Below are positions 17,665 through 26,615 of a stretch of DNA of 64,000 nucleotides, piece by piece. The position numbers were made by a program, and so were the translations under genes. The stretch comes from Rhizobium leucaenae USDA 9039. GTDB taxonomy: Bacteria > Pseudomonadota > Alphaproteobacteria > Rhizobiales > Rhizobiaceae. The first letter of the stretch is position 1. Each line of letters opens with the position of its first letter. The stretch spans positions 62,001 through 126,000 of the forward strand of contig NZ_AUFB01000016.1 in NCBI RefSeq assembly GCF_000426285.1, given 5' to 3'. The notes beneath the pieces were generated by a model. The model was not told the origin of the DNA. It made no database searches and saw nothing but the letters and a program-made list of their open reading frames with translations.

Positions 17665-18006
17665 TCAAACCTGGCGCACCTTTTCGCCGTCGCCGAAGAG
17701 GCCGGCGCCGTTCTGATCGATGATCTGCTGCGCCTTGCGGAAGGTCGATTCAAGCGCGTCGTCCGATGAGGTGAAAACATCGGCGCGGATGAAATTGCGC
17801 ACTAGCACCTCGCCGTTCACTTCCTTCTCGATCCGGCCCATCAGGCGGAACTGATTGCCTTCGCGCTGCGGCGTCGCGTAGATCGTGCAGCCGTTGTGCA
17901 CCTGCGGCTCAGCGGTGACAGAAGGGCCGCCGGTCTTTTCGGCGCTCGCTGTCGATGCGCCGCCGCCGGTGAAGATCGAGAGAATATTTGACAAGATCGA
18001 AGCCAT
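17665..18006 (-). CDS. HlyU family protein
   Basis: A 113-residue small protein matching the HlyU family, named after a Vibrio haemolysin activator. The core is GCTIYATPQREGNQFRLMGRIEKEVNGEVLVRNFIRADVF followed by AQQIIDQNGAG, the usual conserved blocks. Alphaproteobacterial members are common and mostly uncharacterised, so a regulatory role here is only a family-level guess. The low-complexity N-terminus (SIFTGGGASTAS) is typical. Confidence 0.75.
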   Translation of the reverse strand: MASILSNILSIFTGGGASTASAEKTGGPSVTAEPQVHNGCTIYATPQREGNQFRLMGRIEKEVNGEVLVRNFIRADVFTSSDDALESTFRKAQQIIDQNGAGLFGDGEKVRQV

Positions 18007-18043
18007 GAATCGCCTTTAGCATGAAGGGCGTGGGGTGGCAAAG

Positions 18044-19294
18044 TTAAATGATCAGGCTAGCCAGAATGTCGTTCTCGGTGATGTCCTCGTAGCCCATGCC
18101 GGCGCGCTCGAAATTCTCGACCAGTTGCTTGAAATTGTCGGGATTTTTCGTCTCGATGCCGATCAGGATGGAGCCAAAATTGCGGGCGCTCTTCTTCAGA
18201 TATTCGAAGCGGGCGATATCGTCCTCCGGACCCAGCAAATTGAGGAAATCGCGGAGGGCCCCCGGACGCTGCGCCAGCCGCAGGATGAAGTATTTCTTCA
18301 GCCCGGCATAGCGCATGGCGCGCTCCTTGACGTCCGGCAGGCGCTCGAAATCGAAATTGCCGCCGGAGACGACCGCAACGATCGTCTTGCCGCGAATGCT
18401 TTCACGATCCATCGCCTCGAGTGCTGTGATCGCCAACGCGCCGGCGGGTTCGAGCACGACGCCTTCGACATTCAGCATATCGGTGATTGTCACGCAGATG
18501 GCATTTTCCGCGATCAGCATCACCTGCTCCGCCGGAAAATCTTTCAGGGCGGCGAAATTCAGGTCACCGATGCGGCCGACCGCGGCGCCGTCGACGAAAT
18601 TGTCGACCTTCGCCAGCGTCATCACCTGCCCCGCTTCCACGCTGCGCCTGAGGCTGGGCGCGCCCGCCGGCTCGGCAAAAAAGAATGCCTCCTTGGCGAG
18701 GCGATCGGCAAAATAACCGGTGATGCCGGCCGCCAATCCACCGCCGCCGACGGGCAGAACGATACGGTCGGGCACGACACCATCCGGCAGTTGCTCGGCG
18801 ATTTCGGCCGCGACCGTCGCCTGCCCTTCGATGATATCGGCATGATCGAAAGGCGGCACCATGACGCCATCGATATGCTGCACATGTTCGCGCGCCGCCT
18901 GGTAGCACTGGTCGAAGAAATCGCCGAACAGCTTGATGGTGATGAACTCACCGCCGAACATACGGGTTTTATCGATCTTCTGCTGCGGCGTCGTCACCGG
19001 CATATAGACCACGCCAGGCACCCCGAAGTGGCGGCAGACGAAAGCAAAACCCTGCGCATGATTGCCGGCCGAAGCGCAGACGAATGTCTTGCCGGTACCG
19101 CCCGCGGCAATCACCTTGCAGAAGAAATTGAAGGCGCCGCGAATCTTGTAGGAGCGCACCGGCGTCAGATCCTCGCGCTTCAGCCAGATATCCGCACCGT
19201 AACGAGCGGAAAGATGCTCGTTCAGTTGCAGCGGCGTTGCGGAAAAAAGGCCACGCATGGCCTCGGTGGCATCGAGAACATCCTGCTTGTCCAC
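18044..19294 (-). CDS. ilvA: Threonine dehydratase (threonine ammonia-lyase)
   Basis: A 416-residue PLP enzyme making 2-oxobutanoate from threonine, the first step towards isoleucine. The PLP lysine is in VRSYKIRGAFNF (Lys50), and the glycine-rich phosphate loop is PVGGGGLAAG. After about residue 330 comes a short ACT-like regulatory domain (FILRLAQRPGALRDFLNLLG), as in the roughly 415-residue single-domain-regulator class rather than the roughly 514-residue E. coli IlvA. It could be biosynthetic or catabolic; the regulatory domain favours feedback control. Confidence 0.88.
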   Translation of the reverse strand: MDKQDVLDATEAMRGLFSATPLQLNEHLSARYGADIWLKREDLTPVRSYKIRGAFNFFCKVIAAGGTGKTFVCASAGNHAQGFAFVCRHFGVPGVVYMPVTTPQQKIDKTRMFGGEFITIKLFGDFFDQCYQAAREHVQHIDGVMVPPFDHADIIEGQATVAAEIAEQLPDGVVPDRIVLPVGGGGLAAGITGYFADRLAKEAFFFAEPAGAPSLRRSVEAGQVMTLAKVDNFVDGAAVGRIGDLNFAALKDFPAEQVMLIAENAICVTITDMLNVEGVVLEPAGALAITALEAMDRESIRGKTIVAVVSGGNFDFERLPDVKERAMRYAGLKKYFILRLAQRPGALRDFLNLLGPEDDIARFEYLKKSARNFGSILIGIETKNPDNFKQLVENFERAGMGYEDITENDILASLII

Positions 19295-19732
19295 GGTCTT
19301 GGTCCGTTCTTGTTCAATCCGCCTTCGCTATGACACAGGAAAGACGCGTAAAGAAAGCCTGTTTGGAGCAGTTTCGGACCTATCCGATCGACATTGCGAT
19401 CATCGAACATGCAACTGCCTTTGCTCGCGCCACAATGTTACATCCGGTCGCAACCCAAAATCTTCGAATTGACAGGAAGCAAAGGCCCGCTTCCAATGCG
19501 AACCAGCCATCATGACGATGGTCAGAGGCCCGCTCCAATCCGGTCCACCCGGTGCCGGCGGGCTTCGCTTGTTAAACGGATGCTGACGCCGCCCTTGTCA
19601 GGGTATTCAAAGGGCACCCAGACCATCACAACGTTATCTCGGCTGACGGGATTCGCTCGCGCTTAGAATTCAAAAATCTGCGTTCCAAACGCTTCCCAAA
19701 TCAGACCTTGCAAGATATTGAAATCGCGAAAC
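19295..19732. other. Intergenic region between ilvA and tRNA-Leu
   Basis: About 440 bases with only short, poorly coding frames. It should hold the ilvA promoter (leftward) and the tRNA promoter (rightward). I recognise no RNA family, repeat or convincing small gene in it. Confidence 0.5.
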
Positions 19733-19818
19733 GCGGACGTGGCGAAATTGGTAGACGCAAGGGACTTAAAATCCCTCGGCCTTAGGCTATACGGGTTCGA
19801 CCCCCGTCGTCCGCACCA
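19733..19818 (+). tRNA. tRNA-Leu (anticodon UAA)
   Basis: A class II tRNA of 86 bases including an encoded CCA. The acceptor stem GCGGACG (19733-19739) pairs with CGTCCGC (19808-19814), followed by A and CCA. The anticodon stem AGGGA/TCCCT encloses the loop CTTAAAA with anticodon TAA at 19767-19769. The long variable arm and the T-loop GGTTCGACCCC are present. It decodes UUA, and UUG by wobble. Confidence 0.96.
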
Positions 19819-20053
19819 TATTAGAAATATAAAACTCCTTAAAAATTGCTGGTTTGTGACCTGCGCGCCGAAAGCGTGGGCCTGTTTGGAGGGATATGGC
19901 ATGACGCGTTCATACCTGGTGGAGTCCTCGCAGCCGTCAGCGGCAATCGTTGCGGCGATTATGAGGCTGGCCAGTGATCGGTTGACCAAGCGAGCATAGG
20001 ATCGCGCGAGCGGTATTCCGCCGGTAGCGATCGGGATTGATGACGGGACCGGC

Positions 20054-20434
20054 TCAATAAGTTGGGAAGCACGACGTTGCGGCAATGGGCACTTGCATCG
20101 ACGGCAGCAAGGGAATGGCGATTGTATAGGTGTACGATGCCGTAACGTTCTGACCGCATGTATCCTGCGTCACTGAAAACACGCTAGGATCTACATTAAG
20201 GCTATAAGCCTGGTCGGCGGCATATGCCTGGGTTGAACCTTCATCCGGACAGGTGGTGTGCATCAGGCTCGCGCACCGGGCGCTGAGATCGACGGCATGT
20301 TGCAATCCCAATTGCGTCCATAGAAAAAGTCCGAATTGAGCGATAGAAAATACAAGAATGAAGAAGAGTGGAGCAGTCAGGGCAAACTCGACCGCGCTCG
20401 TTCCTTCGACCTCCCTCACAAGACGGCGAATCAT
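20054..20434 (-). CDS. TadE family pilus assembly protein
   Basis: A 126-residue membrane-anchored protein with the TadE-like N-terminus: a short basic leader, then EGTSAVEFALTAPLFFILVFSIAQFGLFLW (about 9-38) as the single transmembrane helix, with the conserved Glu of AVEFAL. The rest is extracytoplasmic with three cysteines. Its ATG overlaps the stop of the preceding tadE by 4 bases. TadE-like proteins act as minor pseudopilins of Flp/Tad pili. Confidence 0.83.
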   Translation of the reverse strand: MIRRLVREVEGTSAVEFALTAPLFFILVFSIAQFGLFLWTQLGLQHAVDLSARCASLMHTTCPDEGSTQAYAADQAYSLNVDPSVFSVTQDTCGQNVTASYTYTIAIPLLPSMQVPIAATSCFPTY

Positions 20435-20985
20435 TGCATCCTCGCTGTTGCGGTTGACTGCAGTGCAAACGATGCGGGCACGAAGGGAAGCGCAATGTAC
20501 GGCACGTAGGTTGCGGCGGCCGAGGCGGATACATAGGTGCCCGCTCGCGATCCGTCCGAACAGACATCGGAGCATAGCGTGCTGGAGATGCCTTGACCGC
20601 TGGGGCAACCGCAAAATTTCAACGGGGCAGGCGCCGCCGAGATAACGGCGGAGCCGGTACTTCTTGTGATGACATTCGATATGGCGGAACTATCAAAGCC
20701 GCGAGCCAAAGCATATTGCAGACCTCGCTGAGCCGCATTCTCCACCTGCGCCTGCTGAAGCAGTGCGGAGGAGTAGTCGATAAGTCCGAATGTCATCGCG
20801 ATCAAAACCGGTAGTATGAGTGCCAAGTCGACGGCGACCGTGCCCTGCTGTTCATTGAGCAAGTCCCGACAGAGCCTTCTCCGAACCCACGCCGATATTG
20901 CCCGGGTGCGTGAATGCAGCCGGTTTTCGGCGACGAGCATCCTGGAGCGCGATATTTCAGTTCGTTTTGTTGTTTTTGCAGCCAT
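20431..20985 (-). CDS. TadE family pilus assembly protein
   Basis: A 184-residue protein with a longer cytoplasmic leader (about 44 residues), then the TadE motif EQQGTVAVDLALILPVLIAMTFGLIDYSSALL. The usual Glu of the VEFAL motif is replaced by Asp (AVDLAL). The exported part has four cysteines in FCGCPSGQGISSTLCSDVCSDG, likely disulfide-bonded. An internal ATG at 20940 is an alternative start. It lies 6 bases after the tadG-like gene and overlaps the next tadE by 4 bases. Confidence 0.82.
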   Translation of the reverse strand: MAAKTTKRTEISRSRMLVAENRLHSRTRAISAWVRRRLCRDLLNEQQGTVAVDLALILPVLIAMTFGLIDYSSALLQQAQVENAAQRGLQYALARGFDSSAISNVITRSTGSAVISAAPAPLKFCGCPSGQGISSTLCSDVCSDGSRAGTYVSASAAATYVPYIALPFVPASFALQSTATARMQ

Positions 20986-20991
20986 GACGCA

Positions 20992-22263
20992 TCACTCGAC
21001 CAATTTGCCGGCAGCGCCGCCGATGGCGCGGGTCGGATAAGCACTGCAATCGATGGAGAGGTTGGAATTGCCGGTGAAGGTGACCGTATCCGCGATAATC
21101 TTGATGCAGGCATTTGTCGCGGTGTTGCCTCCCGAGTAGCTGACGGCGGCCTTCGGCAGATAGATCGATCCCGCCAAACTCTGGTTTGCGCCACCGTTAA
21201 AGCTGAACGCCGTGCCGACGGGCATATTGCGGTCCCCGAAAATGACGATACCGGCCGTGTCTCCCGTCTGCGGTGGCGTGAGATCAAGGATCGCCCCACC
21301 ATTGATGGATGCGGTGCCGTAGTTGCTTCCCGTGCTGGAGGTGAAGACGATCGTGACACCATGACCGATCAAGGTTGCGCCGCCATTAACCTTCAGATTG
21401 GCGCGATCGAGAATGTAGATCCCGGGATCAAGGGTAAGGACCGCCCCGGCGTTTACGGTAATATCGCCGCAGTAGACGCCTGGATCGAGCGTCGTCTTCC
21501 CCTTGATGTTTTCCTTGGCGTTGTTCGTGCAACCCGAGTAGGTTGGCATCTGAACATCGGCATAGGGGTCCGTGAGAGGCCAAAGTCCGGTCGCCGTCCC
21601 CTCGCTCGCTTTAATGCCGCTAAGACCGCTAATGCCACCAGCAGCCCCGACCGACAGCGCTTGGATCAGTGCAGAACCGCCGACACTAACCGACGTGGGG
21701 CTTGTCGAATTCGAGACCAAGCTGCAGTTATTCAACGTCACCGTGGTTGAACCCTGGGCCGAAGCGGCAGCACTCGCGGTCTGATCGAGTGCCAGCACGC
21801 AGGCGTTGCCCGCATTCGCCATCGCCACGGATCTCGTCGTAACGACGAAAGCCTGCTGCCAAAGCGCGGAGAACAGCAGGTCCATTGGTTGTTGTGCGAC
21901 GACTTCGATCGCCGATCCATTCCCAACGTAAGATCCCTGCGTCGGAGGGCGGTGGATCGATATCACCACGTTATTCTGGCCATTAACGAGCCCATAACTT
22001 GCCGTTATCGCATCGACCTGGGATTCCACCGGCCCATCGCCGCTGCTGGTATAGGCGGCCGCGCCGCTTACAGCGGCGGCGTCGGTTGCGGACTGCATCT
22101 TCTGTTGCTTGTAGGTCCATAGGCCATAATCCGTGCCGAGCCCTATCAAACCGATCAGAACTGGGAGCGACAAAGCGAAGACGATCAAATAAGCACCGGA
22201 CGAATCGTGAAAGAAGTCCACGATTGTCTTCCGGTGGCGCGAGCCAACAGGAACTCGAAGCAT
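20992..22263 (-). CDS. TadG-like pilus assembly protein
   Basis: A 423-residue protein with a TadG-type N-terminus: DSSGAYLIVFALSLPVLIGLIGLGTDYGLW (about 20-49) is the membrane helix, and QKMQSATDAAAVSGA follows as in the Tad_N family. The remaining 340 residues are exported, rich in Gly, Ser, Thr and Asn, and resemble a repetitive beta-solenoid (GAVLTLDPGIYILDRANLKVNGGATLIG). The ATG at 22263 has GAGGGGGG upstream. It heads a three-gene set with no tadABC nearby; those would be elsewhere in the genome. Confidence 0.82.
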   Translation of the reverse strand: MLRVPVGSRHRKTIVDFFHDSSGAYLIVFALSLPVLIGLIGLGTDYGLWTYKQQKMQSATDAAAVSGAAAYTSSGDGPVESQVDAITASYGLVNGQNNVVISIHRPPTQGSYVGNGSAIEVVAQQPMDLLFSALWQQAFVVTTRSVAMANAGNACVLALDQTASAAASAQGSTTVTLNNCSLVSNSTSPTSVSVGGSALIQALSVGAAGGISGLSGIKASEGTATGLWPLTDPYADVQMPTYSGCTNNAKENIKGKTTLDPGVYCGDITVNAGAVLTLDPGIYILDRANLKVNGGATLIGHGVTIVFTSSTGSNYGTASINGGAILDLTPPQTGDTAGIVIFGDRNMPVGTAFSFNGGANQSLAGSIYLPKAAVSYSGGNTATNACIKIIADTVTFTGNSNLSIDCSAYPTRAIGGAAGKLVE

Positions 22264-22432
22264 TGCCCCCCTCAAATTATACGGAAAACCCGATGGAGGA
22301 CTGTGCAACCCAATTCTTTATTTTTCTCTTTTTAAAAAGTTCGAATTGAAAGGAAAAACGGTAAAGATGGACCGCACCGCTCATGGTGGACAGGTCGCAG
22401 ACATCCACTCCAGGCTGAGACCCATAAGAAAT

Positions 22433-22455
22433 AAGGCGACCCGCTCGGCCGCCTT
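22433..22455 (-). terminator. Candidate terminator of wrbA
   Basis: AAGGCG and CGCCTT pair around a GC-rich core, 23 bases past the wrbA stop on the minus strand, followed there by ATTTCTTAT. The stem has internal mismatches. Confidence 0.5.
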
Positions 22456-22477
22456 TGATCAATGCATCAGGTCGAAA

Positions 22478-23077
22478 TTAAGCCACAAGCTTGGCCGCGA
22501 TCTTGGCGACGTGGGCGCCCTGATACTTTGCGGCCTCCAGTTCAATTTCCGAGGGCTGGCGCGAGCCGTCGCCGTTGGTGATCGTGGAAGCGCCATAGGG
22601 CGAGCCGCCCTTGACTTCTTCCGTGCCCATCTGGCCCTGGAAAGCATAGGGAAGACCGACGACGGCCATGCCGTGGTGCAGGAGGGTCGGGATGAAGCCG
22701 AGGATGGTCGATTCCTGGCCGCCGTGCTGGGTCGCCGAAGAGGTGAATACCGAGCCGACCTTGCCGACGAGCTTGCCGCCGAACCACAGGCCGCCGGTCT
22801 GATCCCAGAAATTGCGCATCTGCGACGTAACCGTGCCGAAGCGGGTGCCCGAGCCGACGATGATGGCGTCATATTCGACCAATTCATCCGGCTTTGCGAT
22901 CGGGGCTTCCTGATCGAGTTTGAAGTAGGAAGCCTTGGCCACCTCTTCCGGCACCAGTTCCGGCACGCGCTCGACCGTCACGTCAGCGCCGGCGGACTTC
23001 GCGCCTTCAGCGACGGCATAGGCCATCTTCTCGATGTGACCGTAGGAGGAGTAGTAGAGCACCAGCACCTTAGCCAT
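22478..23077 (-). CDS. wrbA: NAD(P)H:quinone oxidoreductase, type IV (WrbA)
   Basis: A 199-residue flavodoxin-like enzyme that reduces quinones by two electrons. The FMN phosphate loop is [12 protein letters not shown] (about 8-19). The WrbA blocks [21 protein letters not shown] and [12 protein letters not shown] are intact. The length is standard. A longer frame to 23194 exists, but the ATG at 23077 gives the canonical [10 protein letters not shown] start. It is divergent from the CinA-like gene and transcribed alone. Confidence 0.93.
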   Translation of the reverse strand: MAKVLVLYYSSYGHIEKMAYAVAEGAKSAGADVTVERVPELVPEEVAKASYFKLDQEAPIAKPDELVEYDAIIVGSGTRFGTVTSQMRNFWDQTGGLWFGGKLVGKVGSVFTSSATQHGGQESTILGFIPTLLHHGMAVVGLPYAFQGQMGTEEVKGGSPYGASTITNGDGSRQPSEIELEAAKYQGAHVAKIAAKLVA

Positions 23078-23319
23078 GAATATCTCCAATTGTAGGACGC
23101 GTTGATTTTCGAGCTGAGTTGTACCAGCAGGCACACGAAGGCGCAGCCCCTGCAACTGGAACGCACTGTTCACCCGATGAAGACGAAAATTCACTTGCGG
23201 TTGCTTTTTTCACGGTGGTCGAGCAAACGAAAACGTCAGTTTGCATTCGCGGCAAACGGCGCTACCTATTTGAAACGCTTTTTCGAACGCGCCACCACGC
23301 AATTCCACGGATAATTTCC

Positions 23320-24093
23320 ATGACCAATGAAATCATTGTCACAGCCGCGATGCTCGCCATCGGCGACGAACTGCTCTCCGGCCGGACGAAGGACAAAAAT
23401 ATCGGCCATCTCGCCGACGTCATGCTGCTGTCGGGCATCGATCTGAAGGAAGTCCGTATTGTCGCCGACGACGAAGATGCCATTGTTTCCGCGCTGAACG
23501 CCTTGCGCGGCCAATATGATTATGTCTTCACCTCGGGCGGCATCGGTCCGACGCATGACGACATCACCGCCGATGCCATCGCCAAGGCCTTCGGCGTAGC
23601 CTGCGAACACGATGCCGAGGCGATGCGGCTGATGGCGGAGATGTATGCGCGCCGCGAGATGGAATTCACCGAGGCACGCCAGCGGATGGCGCGCATGCCG
23701 GTCGGCTCCAAGCATATTGCCAATCCGGTTTCGACGGCGCCGGGCTTCAATATCGGCAATGTCTACGTCATGGCCGGCGTGCCGCAAGTCTTTCAGGCGA
23801 TGCTCGACAATGTCGCCCCGACCCTGCGCTCCGGCACGCGCATGCTTTCGGCGGCGATTTCCTGCCCTTACGGTGAAGGCGAGATCGGCACGCCGCTTGG
23901 CGCCATCCAGAAAGCTCATCCGGATACCAGCATCGGATCTTACCCGCGCTATATCGGTCAATCTTTCTCGACCGAGATCGTCGTGCGGGGCCGTTCGGCC
24001 GAGTTGGTTGAAAGTGTCGCGGCTGAAGTGCGCGCCATGATCGAAACGATACGACAGGCGAAAGCAAAGGAAAATCAGTCCGCTGAGGCATGA
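23320..24093 (+). CDS. Competence/damage-inducible protein A-like, molybdopterin-binding domain protein
   Basis: A 257-residue protein comprising only the MoCF/MogA-like domain of CinA. The motifs IGDELLSGRTKDKN and FTSGGIGPTHDDITADAIAKA are diagnostic. The C-terminal nicotinamide-nucleotide amidase domain of full-length CinA is missing, as in many alphaproteobacterial orthologues. ADP-ribose pyrophosphatase activity is reported for the CinA N-domain, but I cannot confirm it here. The ATG at 23320 starts the first conserved strand. Confidence 0.83.
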   Translation: MTNEIIVTAAMLAIGDELLSGRTKDKNIGHLADVMLLSGIDLKEVRIVADDEDAIVSALNALRGQYDYVFTSGGIGPTHDDITADAIAKAFGVACEHDAEAMRLMAEMYARREMEFTEARQRMARMPVGSKHIANPVSTAPGFNIGNVYVMAGVPQVFQAMLDNVAPTLRSGTRMLSAAISCPYGEGEIGTPLGAIQKAHPDTSIGSYPRYIGQSFSTEIVVRGRSAELVESVAAEVRAMIETIRQAKAKENQSAEA

Positions 24094-24209
24094 CGTTCAG
24101 CAAGCGCTTTCAATCCGCCGGGGAACCGCGGTCATATCGGCGCATTATTATCAGGCGGAACACTGATATAATGGAGCGATAAGGACCTTTCCTCATGGGA
24201 GATCACGTC

Positions 24210-25052
24210 ATGCCCTATAAAACCATTCTGGTCATTCTCGATACGCCTGACAATGCGCGCGTGGCGGTCGATTTTGCCGCCGCGTTCGCTCGCGAACATG
24301 GCGCTCATATCGTGGGTCTGCATACGGAAATCGTCTCGGCCGTGCCGCTGGTGGCGCCGATGGAAATCCCCGATCCGGTCGCCGTTCAGGCCCTGCAGGA
24401 TATGGCGCACAACCAGGCCATCGATATCGAGCGACTGTTCCGCGCCAAAATGGAGCGCGAAAACCTCGCCTATGAATGGCGCAATTTCGCAAGCACCGTC
24501 GGCTATGGTTCGGAGCCGCTGATGGAAAGCGCGCGCAGCGCCGATCTGCTCGTTGCCGTGCAGCCCGATCCAGCCAAATCGTCGGACTCGCATGTCGATG
24601 TCGAAAGCTTCCTCTTCGAAAGCGGGCGGCCCGTCCTTCTCATCCCCTACATCTTTACCGAGCCTAAGCCGATCCGTCGCGTGCTGATTGCCTGGAACGG
24701 GTCCAAGGAAGCGGCGCGCGCGACCTTCGATGCTCTGCCGTTTCTGACAACCGCGGATTCCGTGGAGATTTTTTCCGTCGACACGTCTAATAGCTTGACG
24801 CATTCGCCGAAGGAGACCGGCGCGGAGATTGCTGCCACGCTTGCCCGCCATGGCGTTCGCGCCAGACTGGAAACGGCAGCCTGCGGCGGCAAGACGCCAT
24901 CGCAAGTCATCGAAAACCGCCTTGCCGACGACAGCATCGATCTGCTCGTCATGGGTGCCTATACACATTCCTGGCTCTGGCAATTGATCTTCGGCGGCAC
25001 GACGCGCACGCTATTGCAATCGATGACTGCGATGACGCTGCTGGCGCGCTGA
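24210..25052 (+). CDS. Universal stress protein, tandem UspA domains
   Basis: A 280-residue protein with two UspA folds. Each starts with a strand and Asp or Asn-rich turn (KTILVILDTPDN at 4-15 and RRVLIAWNGSKEAARA at about 154-169). The second ends with LLVMGAYTHSWLWQLIFGGTTRTLL, matching the ATP-binding GxxG type of loop only loosely. The ATG at 24210 has GGGAGATC upstream and is preferred to one at 24195. Its function in stress survival is a family-level inference. Confidence 0.85.
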   Translation: MPYKTILVILDTPDNARVAVDFAAAFAREHGAHIVGLHTEIVSAVPLVAPMEIPDPVAVQALQDMAHNQAIDIERLFRAKMERENLAYEWRNFASTVGYGSEPLMESARSADLLVAVQPDPAKSSDSHVDVESFLFESGRPVLLIPYIFTEPKPIRRVLIAWNGSKEAARATFDALPFLTTADSVEIFSVDTSNSLTHSPKETGAEIAATLARHGVRARLETAACGGKTPSQVIENRLADDSIDLLVMGAYTHSWLWQLIFGGTTRTLLQSMTAMTLLAR

Positions 25053-25348
25053 CCATCGTATCCCCTGCCGGATATGCGGCGCAGCGGCGGCTCTTGCCTT
25101 TTGGCCGCAAATCCAGCAGAAAGCAGCGACCGATGAGAGAATTCCCGCCGGGGAACCCATTCGCACGGGTCCATGGAACGTTGCCCCCAAAGTCCAAAGC
25201 GGTTTTTGGATGGGTCATGTCCTATTCGGAGAGCCGGCGAATCGCGTTTCAGGATTTGGTCCATGGTCCGCGCCCGTCGCGGGGTCTGCTCAGGGTCGCC
25301 GGCAGCGCCGGTGCGTCGTTATCTTCTGCGTCCCGGAGCCTTTGAGCC

Positions 25349-25846
25349 ATGTCCCTCCCCGATAAAGCCTTTCCCGTATCCTGGGATCAGTTCCATCGCG
25401 ATGCCCGCGCCCTTGCCTGGCGGCTTGCCGGGCTCAATAGCGAGTTCAAGGCAATCGTCTGCATCACCCGTGGCGGCCTCGTCCCTGCTGCCATCATCTC
25501 GCGCGAACTCAACATCCGCCTGATCGATACCGTCTGCGTCGCCTCCTATCACGACTACGCCAACCAGGGCGAAATGAACCTGCTCAAAAGCATCGCGCCG
25601 GAGTTGACGGCCGACGGCGGCGAAGGTGTGCTTGTCGTCGACGACCTGACCGATACCGGCAAGACTGCCGCCGAAGTGCGCACCATGCTGCCGAAGGCGC
25701 ATTTCGCCTGTCTCTACGCCAAGCCGAAAGGCGTGCCCACCATCGACACCTTCATCACCGAGGTCAGCCAGGACACCTGGATCTATTTCCCCTGGGACAT
25801 GGGCTTCACCTATCAGGAACCGATCGCCAAGGGTCATCGCGGCTGA
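25349..25846 (+). CDS. gpt: Xanthine phosphoribosyltransferase
   Basis: A 165-residue type I phosphoribosyltransferase salvaging xanthine and guanine to XMP and GMP. The PRPP loop is [14 protein letters not shown] (94-107). The hood segment [13 protein letters not shown] and the start [17 protein letters not shown] match the XGPRT (Gpt) subgroup rather than hypoxanthine enzymes. About 300 bases upstream show no gene. A UUCG-loop hairpin lies 77 bases downstream. Confidence 0.9.
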   Translation: MSLPDKAFPVSWDQFHRDARALAWRLAGLNSEFKAIVCITRGGLVPAAIISRELNIRLIDTVCVASYHDYANQGEMNLLKSIAPELTADGGEGVLVVDDLTDTGKTAAEVRTMLPKAHFACLYAKPKGVPTIDTFITEVSQDTWIYFPWDMGFTYQEPIAKGHRG

Positions 25847-25864
25847 CCCTCGTGAAGCTCACGC

Positions 25865-25880
25865 GAATCACTTGTGATTC
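25865..25880. promoter_or_regulatory. Operator-like palindrome downstream of gpt
   Basis: GAATCAC-TT-GTGATTC is a perfect 7-bp inverted repeat with a 2-base spacer, 18 bases after the gpt stop. It has the size and symmetry of a dimeric regulator site but could also be part of the gpt 3' end structure. Confidence 0.35.
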
Positions 25881-25922
25881 TACTGGGTGTGCCAAAGCCG
25901 GACGCAGGCATCAGCAATAGAC

Positions 25923-25942
25923 GTGGGCGCTTCGGCGCCCAC
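25923..25942 (+). terminator. UUCG-loop hairpin, probable gpt terminator
   Basis: A perfect 8-bp stem (GTGGGCGC and its complement) closed by the very stable tetraloop TTCG and followed by TATATTTAG. The T-run is imperfect, but stem and loop are those of a strong terminator. Confidence 0.6.
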
Positions 25943-26615
25943 TATATTTAGTAGTCCGCGAGATACCAAGATTTCGTGGGATTCAAGGCCTTCCGCGCGA
26001 ATCATGAGGGGTTGCTGCATGCTTTTGCCCCTCTGCCAATGGTTTGGAAGTCACGGTTACAATATTGTCGCGTTTATTTCCGTTGCGAGTGGCGTTGGGC
26101 TCATACGCGGTCGCGCGAAGGGCGAGCAATTTCGGCCAAGCGCTTGAATCTTAGGGACTCCTGGCGTTTCCCCAATTTCCACAGGCAAGCCCACAAGATA
26201 TTGTGGTTAAAAATCCGTCGCAAACCACCCCTTGACGGAATCGGGTCTTTCAAAGTTAATGAATGCCGTTGCGGCGGCAACTGGACCGGGCAGAATTACG
26301 GGGGCTGGTCCTTAACTCGAAATTGGATTTGAATTCAGGGCGAGACACCATGACTGGTGGCGCCATGGAGGCTTTTTGTGCCGATATCGATGCTGCCAAA
26401 AAAAGACATGCGGGGACTGGCGGCAATAAGCTGTTAATACTATATTTAGTGTTTGCAGCCACCATCACCACAAGATACGGGAAGGACATCTCCGGATGAC
26501 ACCTCCTGTCAGGAAGCGGATTGAACACTGGCTGCGCGCTGAAACCGCGAAGCCGGATCAGGATTTTTGCGCCTTCCTTACGAGGGCAGGCGCCAACGAA
26601 TTGAGGTATGGGATC
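25943..26615. other. Long leader region of nrdJ
   Basis: About 670 bases before the NrdJ start codon with no supported gene. Several short frames exist, and one (26496) merges in frame with nrdJ, but none shows family motifs. The region includes an NrdR-box-like site at 26437. I found no B12-riboswitch core. Confidence 0.5.
26437..26452 (+). promoter_or_regulatory. NrdR-box-like site upstream of nrdJ
   Basis: ATACTATATTTAGTGT matches the NrdR recognition pattern ACACTATATATAGTGT at 14 of 16 positions, 163 bases before the NrdJ start codon. NrdR is the ATP/dATP-sensing repressor of ribonucleotide reductase genes. It normally binds a pair of boxes, and I see only one good copy here; a weaker copy of the core is at 25939-25954. 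Confidence 0.55.

Noticed and set aside
19733-22263. Genomic island integrated at tRNA-Leu
   Set aside because: No integrase, no repeated tRNA 3' end and normal base composition downstream.
25887-26332. Short plus-strand frames in the nrdJ leader
   Set aside because: Overlapping frames with no motif, no good ribosome-binding site and no coding pattern.
25943-26615. Possible cobalamin riboswitch before nrdJ
   Set aside because: I could not find a B12-box core or the expected paired elements. A B12-dependent enzyme is also not normally repressed by B12.
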